This document shows, piece by piece, positions 54,501 through 59,959 of a stretch of DNA of 64,000 nt. Source of the stretch: Paraspadella gotoi (lineage: Eukaryota > Chaetognatha); assembly GCA_051294375.1 (NCBI GenBank), contig CM119265.1, positions 25,676,767 to 25,740,766 on the forward strand. The letters are read 5' to 3'. Made by a program: the position numbers and the translations under genes. How positions within the stretch are numbered: the first letter of the stretch is position 1; each line of letters opens with the position of its first letter. Under the pieces are notes generated by a model, which searched no databases, was not told the origin of the DNA, and worked only from the letters and a program-made list of their open reading frames with translations.

Positions 54501-56539
54501 CCTCACCCGTGATCTATTCCCCTTCCTCAACGCCCACAGAGTCCGACATGAGCAGCGAAGGAGGTAAGTTCGGACGACGAGGGATTCAAACCTGCCTTAC
54601 TTTCTCTCTCTCTCTTCTCTTAGACCAATCCTCATCATTTTTTTTAAAATATGAACTTTAAAGCTTTTTTATATTAAACGTCGTCGCCGAGTTAACTTTC
54701 TTTCATCTCCTCACCCCTTCACCTTACCAGGTCGATCCTGCGGCAGCGGCGTTCCCCCCGTCATCCCTTACCCCATGCCCCCACAAGCACCCACCACCCC
54801 CCTTGTCAAGTCGACCTCTCTCCATCGCCCCCAGGGTCACCCCCTCAAGTCGTTCTCGGTTCCCGGTCCGCCTCCCACTTCTCCCTCCGTCCCCAACGCC
54901 AAACACGTCGCGGGTGAGGGGTCGTCGTTTGTGCGGGAGATTCAGGAGTTGATGAGGAATTGATTTGGTCTTTTATGCCAATAAATATAAATAAAACATC
55001 ATATTTATTGTGTCCCTCAAGGGTGCTTAACAGAAGTCATAGCAAGGGTCTCTGAAGATCAGTGATTATTCAAAATATTTTGTTTTATTCTTTTTTTTTT
55101 TATTGGCAAGTAAAGATCAAATCAATTCCTTATCAACTAGCGAGGGGTCATGTTTGTGGGTAAAAATGTGTGTAGGATTTGTGGGCTGTGGAGTGTGGAT
55201 GTGTAAAAGGGGGTAGGGTTGTTGATTCGGGTAAGGGCGATTGACGGGTGGGAAGGAATAAGGACCTCTGAAAAGAGTGTTATTATGTGTTGTTAATTGT
55301 TGTTATGAAATGGCATGCACACTGTATTGCACAGGTTATTTAATTAGAAGGATATTTCTCGGTGAGTTTTACAAGTGCGATTCTATCGTTTTTTAGTTTT
55401 TGTTTTTGTTTGTTTTTATTTATTTTTTTTTTGGCCAAAATTTAGATTTACATTGAGAAATAATTTTTCAAAGAAGTCTTTTATGGAATTATTTATCTAT
55501 GATTCTATGTACATGTAAATCGAAATATTGACAAAAAAACAATAAAACTGCACTTTTAAACCCCATTAAGAAATTTTCTTCTATTGTTATTATGCTGTTT
55601 TAAAACTAGAAACTTAAATTACTAAAAGGTAAGGTTAGTATCAAAAGATTAGTATCAAAAGTTAGTATCAAAAGATTATGGGCGCCTTAAAAAAAGAGTG
55701 GCAGAAAAAATTGGCAGAAATATCGTTGCTGCAATGCTGCGATTATCAAACAATAAAAGATAATTAAAAAAAAACTAATAATAAAAATAACTTCAAAAAA
55801 TCTAATAAACTAAAACGTAAAGTAATAATAATTTTTTTTTTTAAATCAGCCATGAAGCCGCAGCCCCAAGTAAACTCCCCCTACAAGAAGACGGGTCCAA
55901 ACTCGGCCTTCAACAAAGCGCGACCGCTAGGGACGCTGACCTCGCCGAAGACGCCCACCAATCAAAACTTCTCCACGGTGGATTGTCGGAATGGAGACAT
56001 CGACATTCCGGTGAGTGGATTGAGTGATTTGATTGAATTGATTGATCGACGAGATTTTGATAGATTTGTTTGTTTTTGATCGATTTGATTGTTTGAAAAG
56101 ATTTTATTAATTTGATTGATTTAAATCCATTGGATTTGATTGCTTCCATTACATTGATTTATATTTGGTTTATTGATTTGAACGATTGATTTGATTGATT
56201 TCTTTTTATTTGTTTGATTTGTTAATTTTATTGACTTATTCGATTTGATTGATTGAATAATTTCATTAAGCAATCAATTTGATTGATTCCCCCCCTTACC
56301 CCCCCCCCGCAGGAGTCCTGTCCGTTTCGTCCATCAAAAAATCCGTCTCCACCGAAGAATTGTCCCAAGAGATGGCGAATCTGGAAGGACTCATGAAAGA
56401 CCTGAGCGGCCATCACGCAAAGCGACGTCGAAGCGTGAAGGGAAAAAAAAAAACAAAGGCAAAACAGAAACAGGGCGATGTCAGTCACGATATCACAAAA
56501 CGAAATCCGAAGGAAAAAAAATTGTTATCGATTTCGTAA
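24103..56539 (+). CDS. DCC/neogenin-family netrin/RGM receptor (multi-exon, 5' end missing)
   Basis: Exons at 24103-24298 (3' end uncertain), 26517-26618, 26906-27098, 27920-28057, 29367-29509, 29834-30006, 30318-30386, 30889-31012, about 36905-37090, 38460-38600 (5' end in gap), 39155-39303, 39412-39599 (3' end in gap), 40185-40353, 40696-40806, 43357-43473, 43997-44170, 45800-45994, 47237-47383 (5' end in gap), 49463-49657, 50767-50775, 50986-51154, 52041-52185, 52581-52920, 53809-53917, 54142-54254, 54420-54563, 54731-54913, 55850-56010 and 56313-56539. They encode four Ig domains, six FN3 domains, one TM helix and a long cytoplasmic tail. The family is fixed by order and motifs: EWMKNGD in Ig4, [10 protein letters not shown] in FN3-3, RGYMIGYGIG in FN3-4, [10 protein letters not shown] in FN3-5, [12 protein letters not shown] (P1) and [12 protein letters not shown] (P3). 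DCC/neogenin proteins bind netrins and RGMs and signal in axon guidance, adhesion and polarity. Junction phases agree from Ig3b to the TM and nearly all the tail. Signal peptide and first exon(s) are not found, and several exons have one-base indels. DCC versus neogenin cannot be separated here; invertebrates usually have one such gene. Confidence 0.95.
26517..26618 (+). CDS. Receptor exon: second half of Ig1
   Basis: A 34-codon phase 0-0 exon between ACGCAG and GTAAGT. It reads [20 protein letters not shown] and ends RLATLK, the F and G strands with the second Ig cysteine in DEGTYQC. A reversed, indel-bearing copy lies at 22196-22312. Confidence 0.9.
26906..27098 (+). CDS. Receptor exon: C-terminal part of an Ig domain (Ig2)
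   Basis: The frame reads [15 protein letters not shown], then [20 protein letters not shown], ending at a GTGAGT donor. WFCKDGRPL and CGAEN correspond to the C strand and F strand of an Ig fold, but the usual tyrosine two residues before the F-strand cysteine is a proline. The N-terminal half of this domain, with its first cysteine, was not found between 26619 and 26905. The phase does not follow from the Ig1 exon, so an exon is probably missing in the damaged region. Confidence 0.6.
27360..27915 (+). repeat. C-rich minisatellite with GATC cores
   Basis: About 550 bases of imperfect units such as CTCGATCCCCCC run into the polypyrimidine tract and acceptor of the following exon. The unit length varies between about 8 and 14. 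The reverse strand is G-rich with many runs of four or more G, so it may form quadruplexes. Long open frames across it are repeat translations. Confidence 0.8.
27920..28057 (+). CDS. Receptor exon: first half of Ig3, with a frame break
   Basis: In frame 0 it reads [20 protein letters not shown] followed by CVPSDSP. The continuation [14 protein letters not shown] is in a frame shifted by one base. Together they form a normal A to C strand half of an Ig domain. The break falls at a CCCC run, and the exon length is one base too long for the flanking phases. An assembly indel is the simplest explanation. Confidence 0.8.
29367..29509 (+). CDS. Receptor exon: second half of Ig3
   Basis: Between GTACAG and GTGAGT it encodes [20 protein letters not shown], then [12 protein letters not shown] and AHFTLTVY. 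This is the D to G half of an Ig domain with the diagnostic DAGTYVC. It ends in phase 1 and joins the next exon without a frame change. Confidence 0.92.
29834..30006 (+). CDS. Receptor exon: Ig3-Ig4 junction with four-cysteine insert, then start of Ig4
   Basis: After PPTFERV the exon encodes a segment with cysteines spaced C-x5-C-x15-C-x2-C (from VCENGASC to NCPGCHLM). It then resumes normal Ig4 sequence, [13 protein letters not shown], where DCC/neogenin proteins have a short linker followed by IEFEC. Entry phase (1) and exit phase (0) match both neighbours, and the reading frame is open throughout. The extra cysteines are not part of the standard family layout. Confidence 0.85.
30318..30386 (+). 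CDS. Receptor exon: Ig4 C strand
   Basis: A 23-codon phase 0-0 exon reading [16 protein letters not shown] and ending EYFQ, very close to the fourth Ig domain of neogenin/DCC. Acceptor TCTTCAG and a GTTAAT donor flank it. Confidence 0.93.
30889..31012 (+). CDS. Receptor exon: end of Ig4, with two frame breaks
   Basis: It reads [13 protein letters not shown], then in a second frame [15 protein letters not shown], then in a third [14 protein letters not shown] up to a GTGAGT donor. The three pieces align without gaps to the D to G strands of Ig4, so two separate one-base deletions are present (expected 126 bases, observed 124). Sequencing error, or a damaged allele, is likely. Confidence 0.85.
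34048..34103 (+). promoter_or_regulatory. Triple CCAAT box (NF-Y-like) cluster
   Basis: Three same-strand CCAAT pentamers start at 34048, 34074 and 34099, each followed by CA, and two lie in the fuller context AGCCAATCA. The spacings are 26 and 25 bases. NF-Y binds CCAAT boxes, often in spaced pairs. This lies inside an intron, so it would be an intragenic promoter or enhancer if real. Confidence 0.35.
34199..34385 (+). repeat. 38-bp minisatellite, about 4.9 units
   Basis: Tandem 38-bp units start at 34199, 34237, 34275, 34313 and 34351. Each begins ACGCCTCCCTC (ACACCTCCCTC in unit four), has a CTTTTCTG-like middle and ends in a variable CACTACC-type segment. The last unit is truncated. It has the higher divergence of an old array. 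Confidence 0.9.
36410..36825 (+). repeat. Degenerate CAATCCCCAT minisatellite
   Basis: About 415 bases of units like CAATCCCCAT(C) with variable 9-13 bp spacing, rich in C and A. It lies just before the FN3-1 exon. Open frames across it translate to Pro/Ile/Ser-rich strings. Confidence 0.8.
36905..37090 (+). CDS. Receptor exon: first half of FN3-1, frame disrupted
   Basis: Pieces in different frames resemble the start of an FN3 domain: [14 protein letters not shown] in one, SPTTLT in another, and [12 protein letters not shown] back in the first. The position, between Ig4 and the second half of FN3-1, and the YAVYWRGRE strand fit the domain. At least two one-base indels must be assumed, and the boundaries are approximate. 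Confidence 0.55.
37923..38203 (+). promoter_or_regulatory. Cluster of TCACGTGA E-boxes
   Basis: The palindrome TCACGTGA occurs at 37923-37930, 37954-37961 and 38174-38181, and a further CACGTG at 38198-38203, all within 281 bases. TCACGTGA is the core bound by USF and MiT/TFE-type bHLH-zip factors. Two more isolated copies are at 6103 and 15912. The cluster lies in a less AT-rich intron segment before the second FN3-1 exon and could be an enhancer. Confidence 0.4.
38460..38600 (+). CDS. Receptor exon: second half of FN3-1 (5' end in gap)
   Basis: Starting at the edge of a gap it reads [20 protein letters not shown], then [20 protein letters not shown], to a GTGAGT donor. This is the E to G half of FN3-1, ending in TQPE as in neogenin. 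It ends in phase 1, consistent with the next exon. Confidence 0.93.
38755..38898 (-). repeat. SINE-like interspersed repeat, partial
   Basis: On the minus strand this segment shares TGTGGATAAGGCGC, AGTGGGCTGAAGA, TATCCGCAACTT and AGGTGTCATGCTTAT, in the same order, with 60581-60682 on the plus strand. About 60 bases in the middle are unrelated. It appears to be a second copy of the same interspersed element. Confidence 0.7.
39155..39303 (+). CDS. Receptor exon: first half of FN3-2
   Basis: It encodes [20 protein letters not shown], then [20 protein letters not shown], ending GCRDGL at a GTGAGT donor. The VTW and NGRIKSYKI strands are typical of FN3-2 of this family. Phase 1 in, 0 out. Confidence 0.95.
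39412..39599 (+). CDS. Receptor exon: second half of FN3-2 (3' end in gap)
   Basis: After a TC-rich tract and CACACAG it reads [13 protein letters not shown], then [20 protein letters not shown] and [15 protein letters not shown], running into a gap. The [16 protein letters not shown] strand matches FN3-2 of neogenin. Confidence 0.95.
40185..40353 (+). CDS. Receptor exon: first half of FN3-3 (3' edge at gap)
   Basis: From acceptor TTTCCAG it reads [40 protein letters not shown] and [12 protein letters not shown], ending beside a 10-base N gap. [11 protein letters not shown] is characteristic of FN3-3. A short strand may be missing between this exon and the next. Confidence 0.94.
40686..41307 (+). 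repeat. Duplicated 282-bp segment around a gap
   Basis: 40686-40967 and 41026-41307 are identical as far as I can read, including the complete FN3-3 exon. The second copy starts exactly at the end of a 10-base N gap (41016-41025). Using both exons would duplicate half a domain, so this is almost certainly an unmerged contig overlap. Confidence 0.85.
40696..40806 (+). CDS. Receptor exon: second half of FN3-3
   Basis: A phase 1-1 exon reading [37 protein letters not shown], then a GTGAGA donor. It matches the neogenin FN3-3 end (NGTGPA...E.F..DLDE), and the final split codon completes to Glu with the next real exon at 43357. An identical copy is at 41036-41146. Confidence 0.95.
41147..43356. 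other. Intron between FN3-3 and FN3-4
   Basis: AT-rich sequence with an (AATG)n array at about 41705-41830, a 609-base gap (41884-42492), and a (TC)n tract at about 43068-43160. No further exon is seen. Confidence 0.6.
43357..43473 (+). CDS. Receptor exon: first half of FN3-4
   Basis: It reads [39 protein letters not shown] up to a GTAAAT donor, phase 1-1. The RVP start and the I.RGY.IGYGIG strand, completed by the next exon, are diagnostic of FN3-4 in DCC/neogenin. Confidence 0.95.
43997..44170 (+). CDS. Receptor exon: second half of FN3-4
   Basis: It encodes [12 protein letters not shown], then [20 protein letters not shown] and [16 protein letters not shown], phase 1-1. The LE.L..SSHYVI.L.A.N strand matches neogenin FN3-4. 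Confidence 0.95.
44425..44958 (+). other. CpG-rich open island with CCAAT and CRE motifs inside an intron
   Basis: One frame is open for 177 codons from 44425 to a stop at 44956-44958 (first ATG 44554). Base composition is like the true exons (CpG-rich), unlike the flanking intron. The frame does not fit the phase of the neighbouring receptor exons, which already join to each other. It contains CCAAT at 44576 and 44669, ATTGG at 44651, TGACGTC at 44555, a full TGACGTCA at 44703, and a GAC array. It could be an intragenic promoter or CpG-rich element, a nested gene, or an unusual alternative exon. I recognise no domain. Confidence 0.4.
45480..45590. repeat. (ATT)n microsatellite
   Basis: More than 100 bases of nearly pure ATT repeats in the intron before FN3-5. 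A second (ATT)n array is at 61617-61742. Confidence 0.95.
45800..45994 (+). CDS. Receptor exon: first half of FN3-5
   Basis: It reads [58 protein letters not shown], phase 1-1. The SLP..Q.ITD.R.YT and NTKYKN-like segments are hallmarks of FN3-5, the neogenin domain involved in netrin and RGM binding in vertebrates. Confidence 0.95.
46205..46275 (-). pseudogene. tRNA-like relic
   Basis: On the minus strand it has a pol III B-box-like GTTCGGTTCCCG and a partly complementary end pair (GGAACAAG with CTTGTCC), but no usable D arm or T stem. It is one of several tRNA-like sequences within 2.5 kb. It may be a degraded tRNA or part of a tRNA-derived repeat. Confidence 0.35.
47237..47383 (+). CDS. 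Receptor exon: end of FN3-5 and start of FN3-6 (5' end in gap)
   Basis: From the gap edge it reads [20 protein letters not shown], then [20 protein letters not shown] and KNPNGRITG. It spans the last strand of FN3-5 and the first half of FN3-6, with the same PKD.TVV..EG.P pattern as neogenin. The remaining part of FN3-5 must lie in the gap 46457-47236. Confidence 0.95.
47484..47557 (-). pseudogene. Degenerate tRNA-Met-like sequence
   Basis: On the minus strand it resembles the intact initiator tRNA 250 bases downstream (CGCAGTGGAAGC, AAGGTCGATG, TTCGAATCC), but the anticodon loop reads CTTATAA and the acceptor stem is largely unpaired. It looks like a decayed copy. Confidence 0.6.
47732..47803 (-). 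tRNA. Initiator tRNA-Met (CAT)
   Basis: A 72-base cloverleaf on the minus strand. The acceptor stem AGCAGCG pairs with CGCTGCT and is followed by discriminator A. The anticodon arm GGGCCCATAACCC has anticodon CAT and the three G-C pairs typical of initiators. The T loop reads ATCGAAA rather than TTCGA, the eukaryotic initiator signature. The A box TGGCGCAGTGG is intact. It lies antisense in the FN3-6 intron of the receptor gene. I see no intron and no obvious damage. Confidence 0.92.
48082..48156 (-). pseudogene. tRNA-like sequence with B box
   Basis: On the minus strand, a 7-bp end stem (TGTCAGG with TCTGACA) and a B-box-like GTTCGATCCCGG are visible, but the T arm cannot be folded at the normal distance. 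Probably a tRNA-derived relic. The matching region of the second copy is mostly inside a gap. Confidence 0.35.
48241..48330 (-). repeat. tRNA-like/SINE-like element, copy at 48921-49010
   Basis: On the minus strand it contains GTGGTTCAATACCGG, a B-box-like motif, between CTGCAGGCG and GCAGCAGGC ends. The same sequence recurs at 48921-49010 because of the local duplication (one base differs inside the B box). I find no clear A box. Confidence 0.35.
49463..49657 (+). CDS. Receptor exon: second half of FN3-6
   Basis: It reads [20 protein letters not shown], then [20 protein letters not shown] and [19 protein letters not shown], phase 1-1. The Y..YY.TD and TP.YYFKI.ARN.QG.GP strands match neogenin FN3-6. 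Confidence 0.95.
50767..50775 (+). CDS. Candidate 9-nt microexon between FN3-6 and the TM exon
   Basis: GCTCGAAAG lies between a strong acceptor (TTTTTCAG, with a CTAAC branch-point-like motif upstream) and a GTGATT donor. Its phase is 1-1, exactly that of the flanking exons, so inclusion would insert Gly-Ser-Lys before the Glu that opens the membrane-proximal exon. In vertebrate relatives this juxtamembrane stretch is alternatively spliced. The exon is inferred from splice signals only. Confidence 0.4.
50986..51154 (+). CDS. Receptor exon: juxtamembrane and transmembrane segment
   Basis: It reads [20 protein letters not shown], then a hydrophobic helix ([20 protein letters not shown]), then [14 protein letters not shown] as the start of the cytoplasmic side. 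Phase 1 in, 2 out; the split codon completes with the next exon. There is a single membrane pass with basic residues on the inside, as in all DCC/neogenin proteins. Confidence 0.95.
52041..52185 (+). CDS. Receptor exon: cytoplasmic P1 motif
   Basis: After CACGAAACAG it encodes [35 protein letters not shown] and more Gly/Ser. PPDLWIH...EMK is the P1 motif conserved between neogenin, DCC and the insect and nematode homologues. Confidence 0.95.
52199..52440 (+). repeat. (AATG)n and (GGAAA)n microsatellites
   Basis: An (AATG)n run (52199-52245) is followed by about 175 bases of GGAAA/GGAAAA units, in the intron after the P1 exon. Confidence 0.95.
52581..52920 (+). CDS. Receptor exon: glycine-rich cytoplasmic segment
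   Basis: It begins with a GGV-repeat run ([20 protein letters not shown]) encoded by GGCGTC repeats, continues through [20 protein letters not shown] and ends [11 protein letters not shown]. The proposed donor GTATTT at 52921 is unusual but gives phase 1, which fits the next exon. Reading through it meets a stop at 52926-52928 within three codons, so intron retention would give a short cytoplasmic tail. Confidence 0.85.
53160..53555 (+). repeat. (CCTT)n array
   Basis: About 390 bases of CCTT repeats with two interruptions of identical sequence (TTGTAGAAAGGAATCTTCCT, near 53263 and 53399), which indicates internal duplication of the array. A separate 18-bp unit (TAAATCTAAATCCCATTT) is repeated three times at 53733-53786. 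Confidence 0.9.
53809..53917 (+). CDS. Receptor exon: conserved cytoplasmic segment
   Basis: It reads [20 protein letters not shown], then [17 protein letters not shown], phase 1-2. The basic RTLRPHKPV patch is followed by a segment that continues with EPM in the next exon. Confidence 0.9.
54142..54254 (+). CDS. Receptor exon: cytoplasmic tail
   Basis: It encodes [20 protein letters not shown], then [18 protein letters not shown], phase 2-1. It is polar with tyrosines, and its phases agree on both sides. Confidence 0.9.
54420..54563 (+). CDS. Receptor exon: cytoplasmic tail, Ser/Pro-rich
   Basis: It reads [20 protein letters not shown], then [20 protein letters not shown] and SDMSSEGG, phase 1-1. 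It is rich in Ser, Thr, Pro and Tyr, with possible phosphorylation sites. Confidence 0.9.
54731..54913 (+). CDS. Receptor exon: proline-rich cytoplasmic segment
   Basis: It encodes [20 protein letters not shown], then [20 protein letters not shown] and [17 protein letters not shown], phase 1-1. By position and composition this corresponds to the proline-rich P2 region of the family. Confidence 0.9.
54914..55849. other. Intron before the penultimate exon
   Basis: AT-rich intron of 936 bases with no exon-like segment. It contains AGTATCAAAAG repeated three times near 55638-55676. Confidence 0.6.
55850..56010 (+). CDS. Receptor exon: cytoplasmic tail, penultimate
   Basis: It reads [20 protein letters not shown], then [20 protein letters not shown] and [14 protein letters not shown]. 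The entry phase (1) fits the previous exon. It ends in phase 0 at a GTGAGT donor, which does not match the frame of the last exon. Confidence 0.9.
56020..56290 (+). repeat. Degenerate TTGATTGATT repeat
   Basis: The last intron is made mostly of TTGATTGATT-like units with drift. There is no coding content. Confidence 0.75.
56313..56539 (+). CDS. Receptor last exon: P3 motif and basic extension
   Basis: In one frame it encodes [20 protein letters not shown], the P3 helix found at the extreme C terminus of DCC/neogenin, where it mediates association and binds FAK and MyTH4-FERM proteins. In related receptors the protein ends a few residues later; here about 40 lysine/arginine-rich residues follow ([13 protein letters not shown]) to a stop at 56537. 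The acceptor gives a one-base phase conflict with the previous exon, and an A10 run at 56445-56454 could hide an indel, so both the start and the tail need checking. Confidence 0.88.
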
Positions 56540-56839
56540 AAAGAATATTTATTGCGTCTCGATTTTTTTTTTTTTAGCAAGATGCTCTCCTTACCCTGAT
56601 ACTTTTTTCAATTTTCTTACAGGGCTCCCACTCTAACCTTAATATCATTAAATCCTGACCTTATGATAAGTGACCATGACTTACCATTCTCTGATTAAAA
56701 ATTCCAGTCCCTTCGTCTGAGAATAGACCTTTCACATATACATTCCCCCCTTCAATCTGTTAACCCTTACCTTTCCCAAAAATATTTCGCCCCCCCCCCC
56801 ACTCTCGACTAAACATCCATTTTTGAGTCTTAGTCCAAA

Positions 56840-56908
<69 letters not shown>

Positions 56909-56978
56909 TCTCTCTCTCTCTCTCTGGCACCCAAAACGCGCGTCAAGAGATTAAATCATCTCAAGTGTAGCCACTTTT

Positions 56979-56984
56979 AATAAA
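56979..56984 (+). terminator. Candidate polyadenylation signal of the receptor gene
   Basis: AATAAA lies 440 bases after the stop codon, beyond a (TC)n tract (about 56846-56925). It is a candidate only. Confidence 0.35.
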
Positions 56985-59892
56985 CGTCCGTCTGTTTGGC
57001 AACTGTGTTGTGTCTGCCTTCTGTATTAGTGGCGCTGCAAAGTGGCTGTCGCGCTGTTGCACACTAGTGAACATTTCTCTTTTAAAATTGACCATCCCTT
57101 ATGAGAACATCTTAAGTGGTCAAATAATTTTACCCTAAAAAATGAAAATATCCGGCACACCCGTAAATTATTTTCAAAAACAAATAATACATGACTTCTC
57201 CCTTTCAAAACAAATTTCAAAACTAACATTTCGTGTGAATATTGTACAGTTCGTTCTTTTTGTTTTAACGACGAGGTCGTAATTAGAAAAAATAAAATAA
57301 TTTCCATCGATACATTGTACTGATAATTTACATTTTGTTAGTAAAATAAAGTCTACTTTGCTCTCATCCCGTTCCATATCCCATTTCTATTGCCATTGCT
57401 CTTTTGTCATTCGTTTTTTTTTCGTCTCTAAATTTATTTTTTCGCCACTAGAGGTGCGCAACTTTCATTGCAAATTTATCGTCGTATTTTTTGTCCTTTT
57501 ACAGTCCTTTGCAATAAAAATAGGACACTCTTCAAACTTAAGGTTAAGCTCGTTTTAAACATATATTATAAAAAATTATTAATGATGAATGTAGATTTTG
57601 AAATGGGAAATCCATAAGTGTAAGTTAAAAGAAAATCGGTCCAAGCATTCAAGAGCTATAATGGTCAAAAACATTCGTCATTTTAGTCATTACAAAAAAA
57701 CTATTTTTAAAGATCTGCCAAAAACTGAAGATGTTTTTTAGCCTTAATTTATAGACATAGTATTTATGCTTTTAAAAAAATTATTAATGAGAAATAAGGA
57801 CTTTTAAAAAAGGAATCCATGTGTGTAACTTAAAATAAAATCGGACAAGTCATTCCAAAGCTACAGCACTTTATAGACATGAGGTTAAAAATAATTAAAT
57901 TTTCTTCTGCTCTGATATTCTGTTTGAGTACTTAATAGTTGTAACCTAGTAGTTACTTTTAAAAAATCTCTGCTTCACGGATAGCCACGTATTAACCAAA
58001 ATTAAACCAATAGTTCCTTTTCCCATGAATATTATAAACTTATAATATTTTTAATTTTAAAGGAATCTAACTTGATTTATTTTTATAATGTTTTTGGGTG
58101 TCCCTTTTTTTTTTGCACAGGACTGTATTTCACGATTTCATTAAGATTGTTTCCATTTCATTCTCCCATAAGGAGGTACCATCCCCGCAATCCCCGATCC
58201 CCGCAATCCCCGCAAACCCTTCCCCTTTCCACCTTCCTTTAAAGACTAATCCACATTTGATCATCTTTATGATTTGTTTTTTTCTTTTTAAACTTTCGAC
58301 GTCTTTAAACTTTTCATTTGATTTTTTTTTTTAAATTCCGGCTTTTATTTCGAAGCCTCGATTGTTCGTCTATAATTTTTTTGTTTATTTATTTGTTCCA
58401 TGTTTAAAAAAAGTGCAATATATTTCTTATTTCTTCAAGATAAGAAACTAAAAAAAAATCTTTCGTCGTCTTAATTATTTAGTTATGTTAACTTGGGAAG
58501 ATAGTTCAAACATTAAAAGAAAAAAGTGAAAAACCAGTAATTATTATAATGTGTTAGTGACAGAACCGTTCATTATAGCCAGTCCCTGAGCTTCGGATCA
58601 GGCAAGAACCCCAGAGCTTAGGTTGGGAGACGAATGACTTGTTCTCTGCAGCAATGGCCGTCAATGAACGTATTTCAGTTCACCATAAAACTTTCATTAT
58701 TAAATTATTAAAGTTTTATTATTTTAAAAGTTAGATATTAGCAGCGGATGGTTCGATCCATCGACCTTCTGGTATGGGCCAGCACGCTCCCACTGCGCCA
58801 CGCTGCTACATGAATGCTTATCAAGAAATATTGACTTTTTCTTGTTACGAATTTTTTCGTTTTTGAAGAGTGAACTTTTTGTTTAAAATTAATTTTGAAA
58901 ACTTCCCTGTGTCGAATAGTCACATGAGAGATTTTAAAAATGGAATCTCTTTATCGCTCGATTTGATAACGGGGACCCTTAGAATCTGTGTCGAGGCTAA
59001 GAATCATTGATAATCCCAACTCCAAAACCATCCAAATAAAGAGAACGAGAATTTAATTTGCACTTGCTCTCGTTTGGAAGAACTCCGCGTTTAAATTTAA
59101 TACGTAAATGATTGAATAAATTTTTCTTAATCTTATAATTTATGAACGCGAGACGCGTCAATTTTGAAAGAACGTTATGTTATGAAATAAGTACAATATA
59201 AGTATATAAGTATATAAGTACAATATAAGTACAATATAAAAATTACCAATTCATATACTAAATTAGCTATCTTGGCCCTCGGTTTTGACAGGCCAGGACA
59301 GGACAGGACAAGCATCCATCCCTATTACTTGATAGTAACATACCAGGACCCTACAGGATATCAATTTAGACGAGTTTATTCACTCCCAGAGCGCCCGGCT
59401 TCCCTATCAAGAATATGTAACGGAAGGTCAAGGAACGTGACAGTCGTGACATGCAAGAACTCGCAATAGGAAATTTCTTGAAATCCGGTTTTGTCTTAAA
59501 AAACGAATAAAAAGAAAAGAAAAGAAAGAGAAAAACTTTCAAGACTTCGTGGACTCGAGACTAAAGTCTATAGAGACTCATTCAATCTCCGATTTGATAA
59601 AGTTTAAAGTCACGCGAATCTAAAAATATCCTTCGATCAAAAATATTACGAAACTTTTTTTCTCACGTCGTCATTTTTTATTTCTACTCAGCGCGTATCT
59701 CTCCCATTTTTTTTTCCTTTGTCCGATTCGGCGTGAATCCAATTCTCGTTAGTTAAATCTATCACGTTTCACGAATTCACGACTGTGAATGGCTAACGGG
59801 TAACAAACAAGAGCCATAGTTTTCGATGGTTCCCTGTCATTTTCACTATCAATCGTACTTACCCTCTTTCTTCGTTCTCAAACCGCCCGTCC
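56985..59892. other. Intergenic region
   Basis: Mostly AT-rich sequence without supported exons. A damaged tRNA-Met copy lies at 58739, a (CAGGACAGGA)-type run near 59290, and one frame is open from about 59272 to 59469 without recognisable domain or splice context. Confidence 0.55.
58739..58807 (-). pseudogene. Initiator tRNA-Met copy with deletions
   Basis: It is nearly the same as the intact gene at 47732-47803, including the acceptor stem, CAT anticodon and ATCGAA T loop, but is 69 instead of 72 bases. Bases are missing in the anticodon stem-loop and the T loop, with one extra base after the anticodon stem. It is either a pseudogene or an intact gene with assembly indels. Confidence 0.8.
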
Positions 59893-59959
59893 ATGAATTC
59901 GCGCAACGCGACACTCACCCGTACCATCCCTCACCGCAAACCGACGCCATCCTCCGATC

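Noticed and set aside
59272-59469. 65-codon open frame in the intergenic region
   Set aside because: No ATG at its start, a CAGGACAGGA repeat in its first part, no domain and no splice support.
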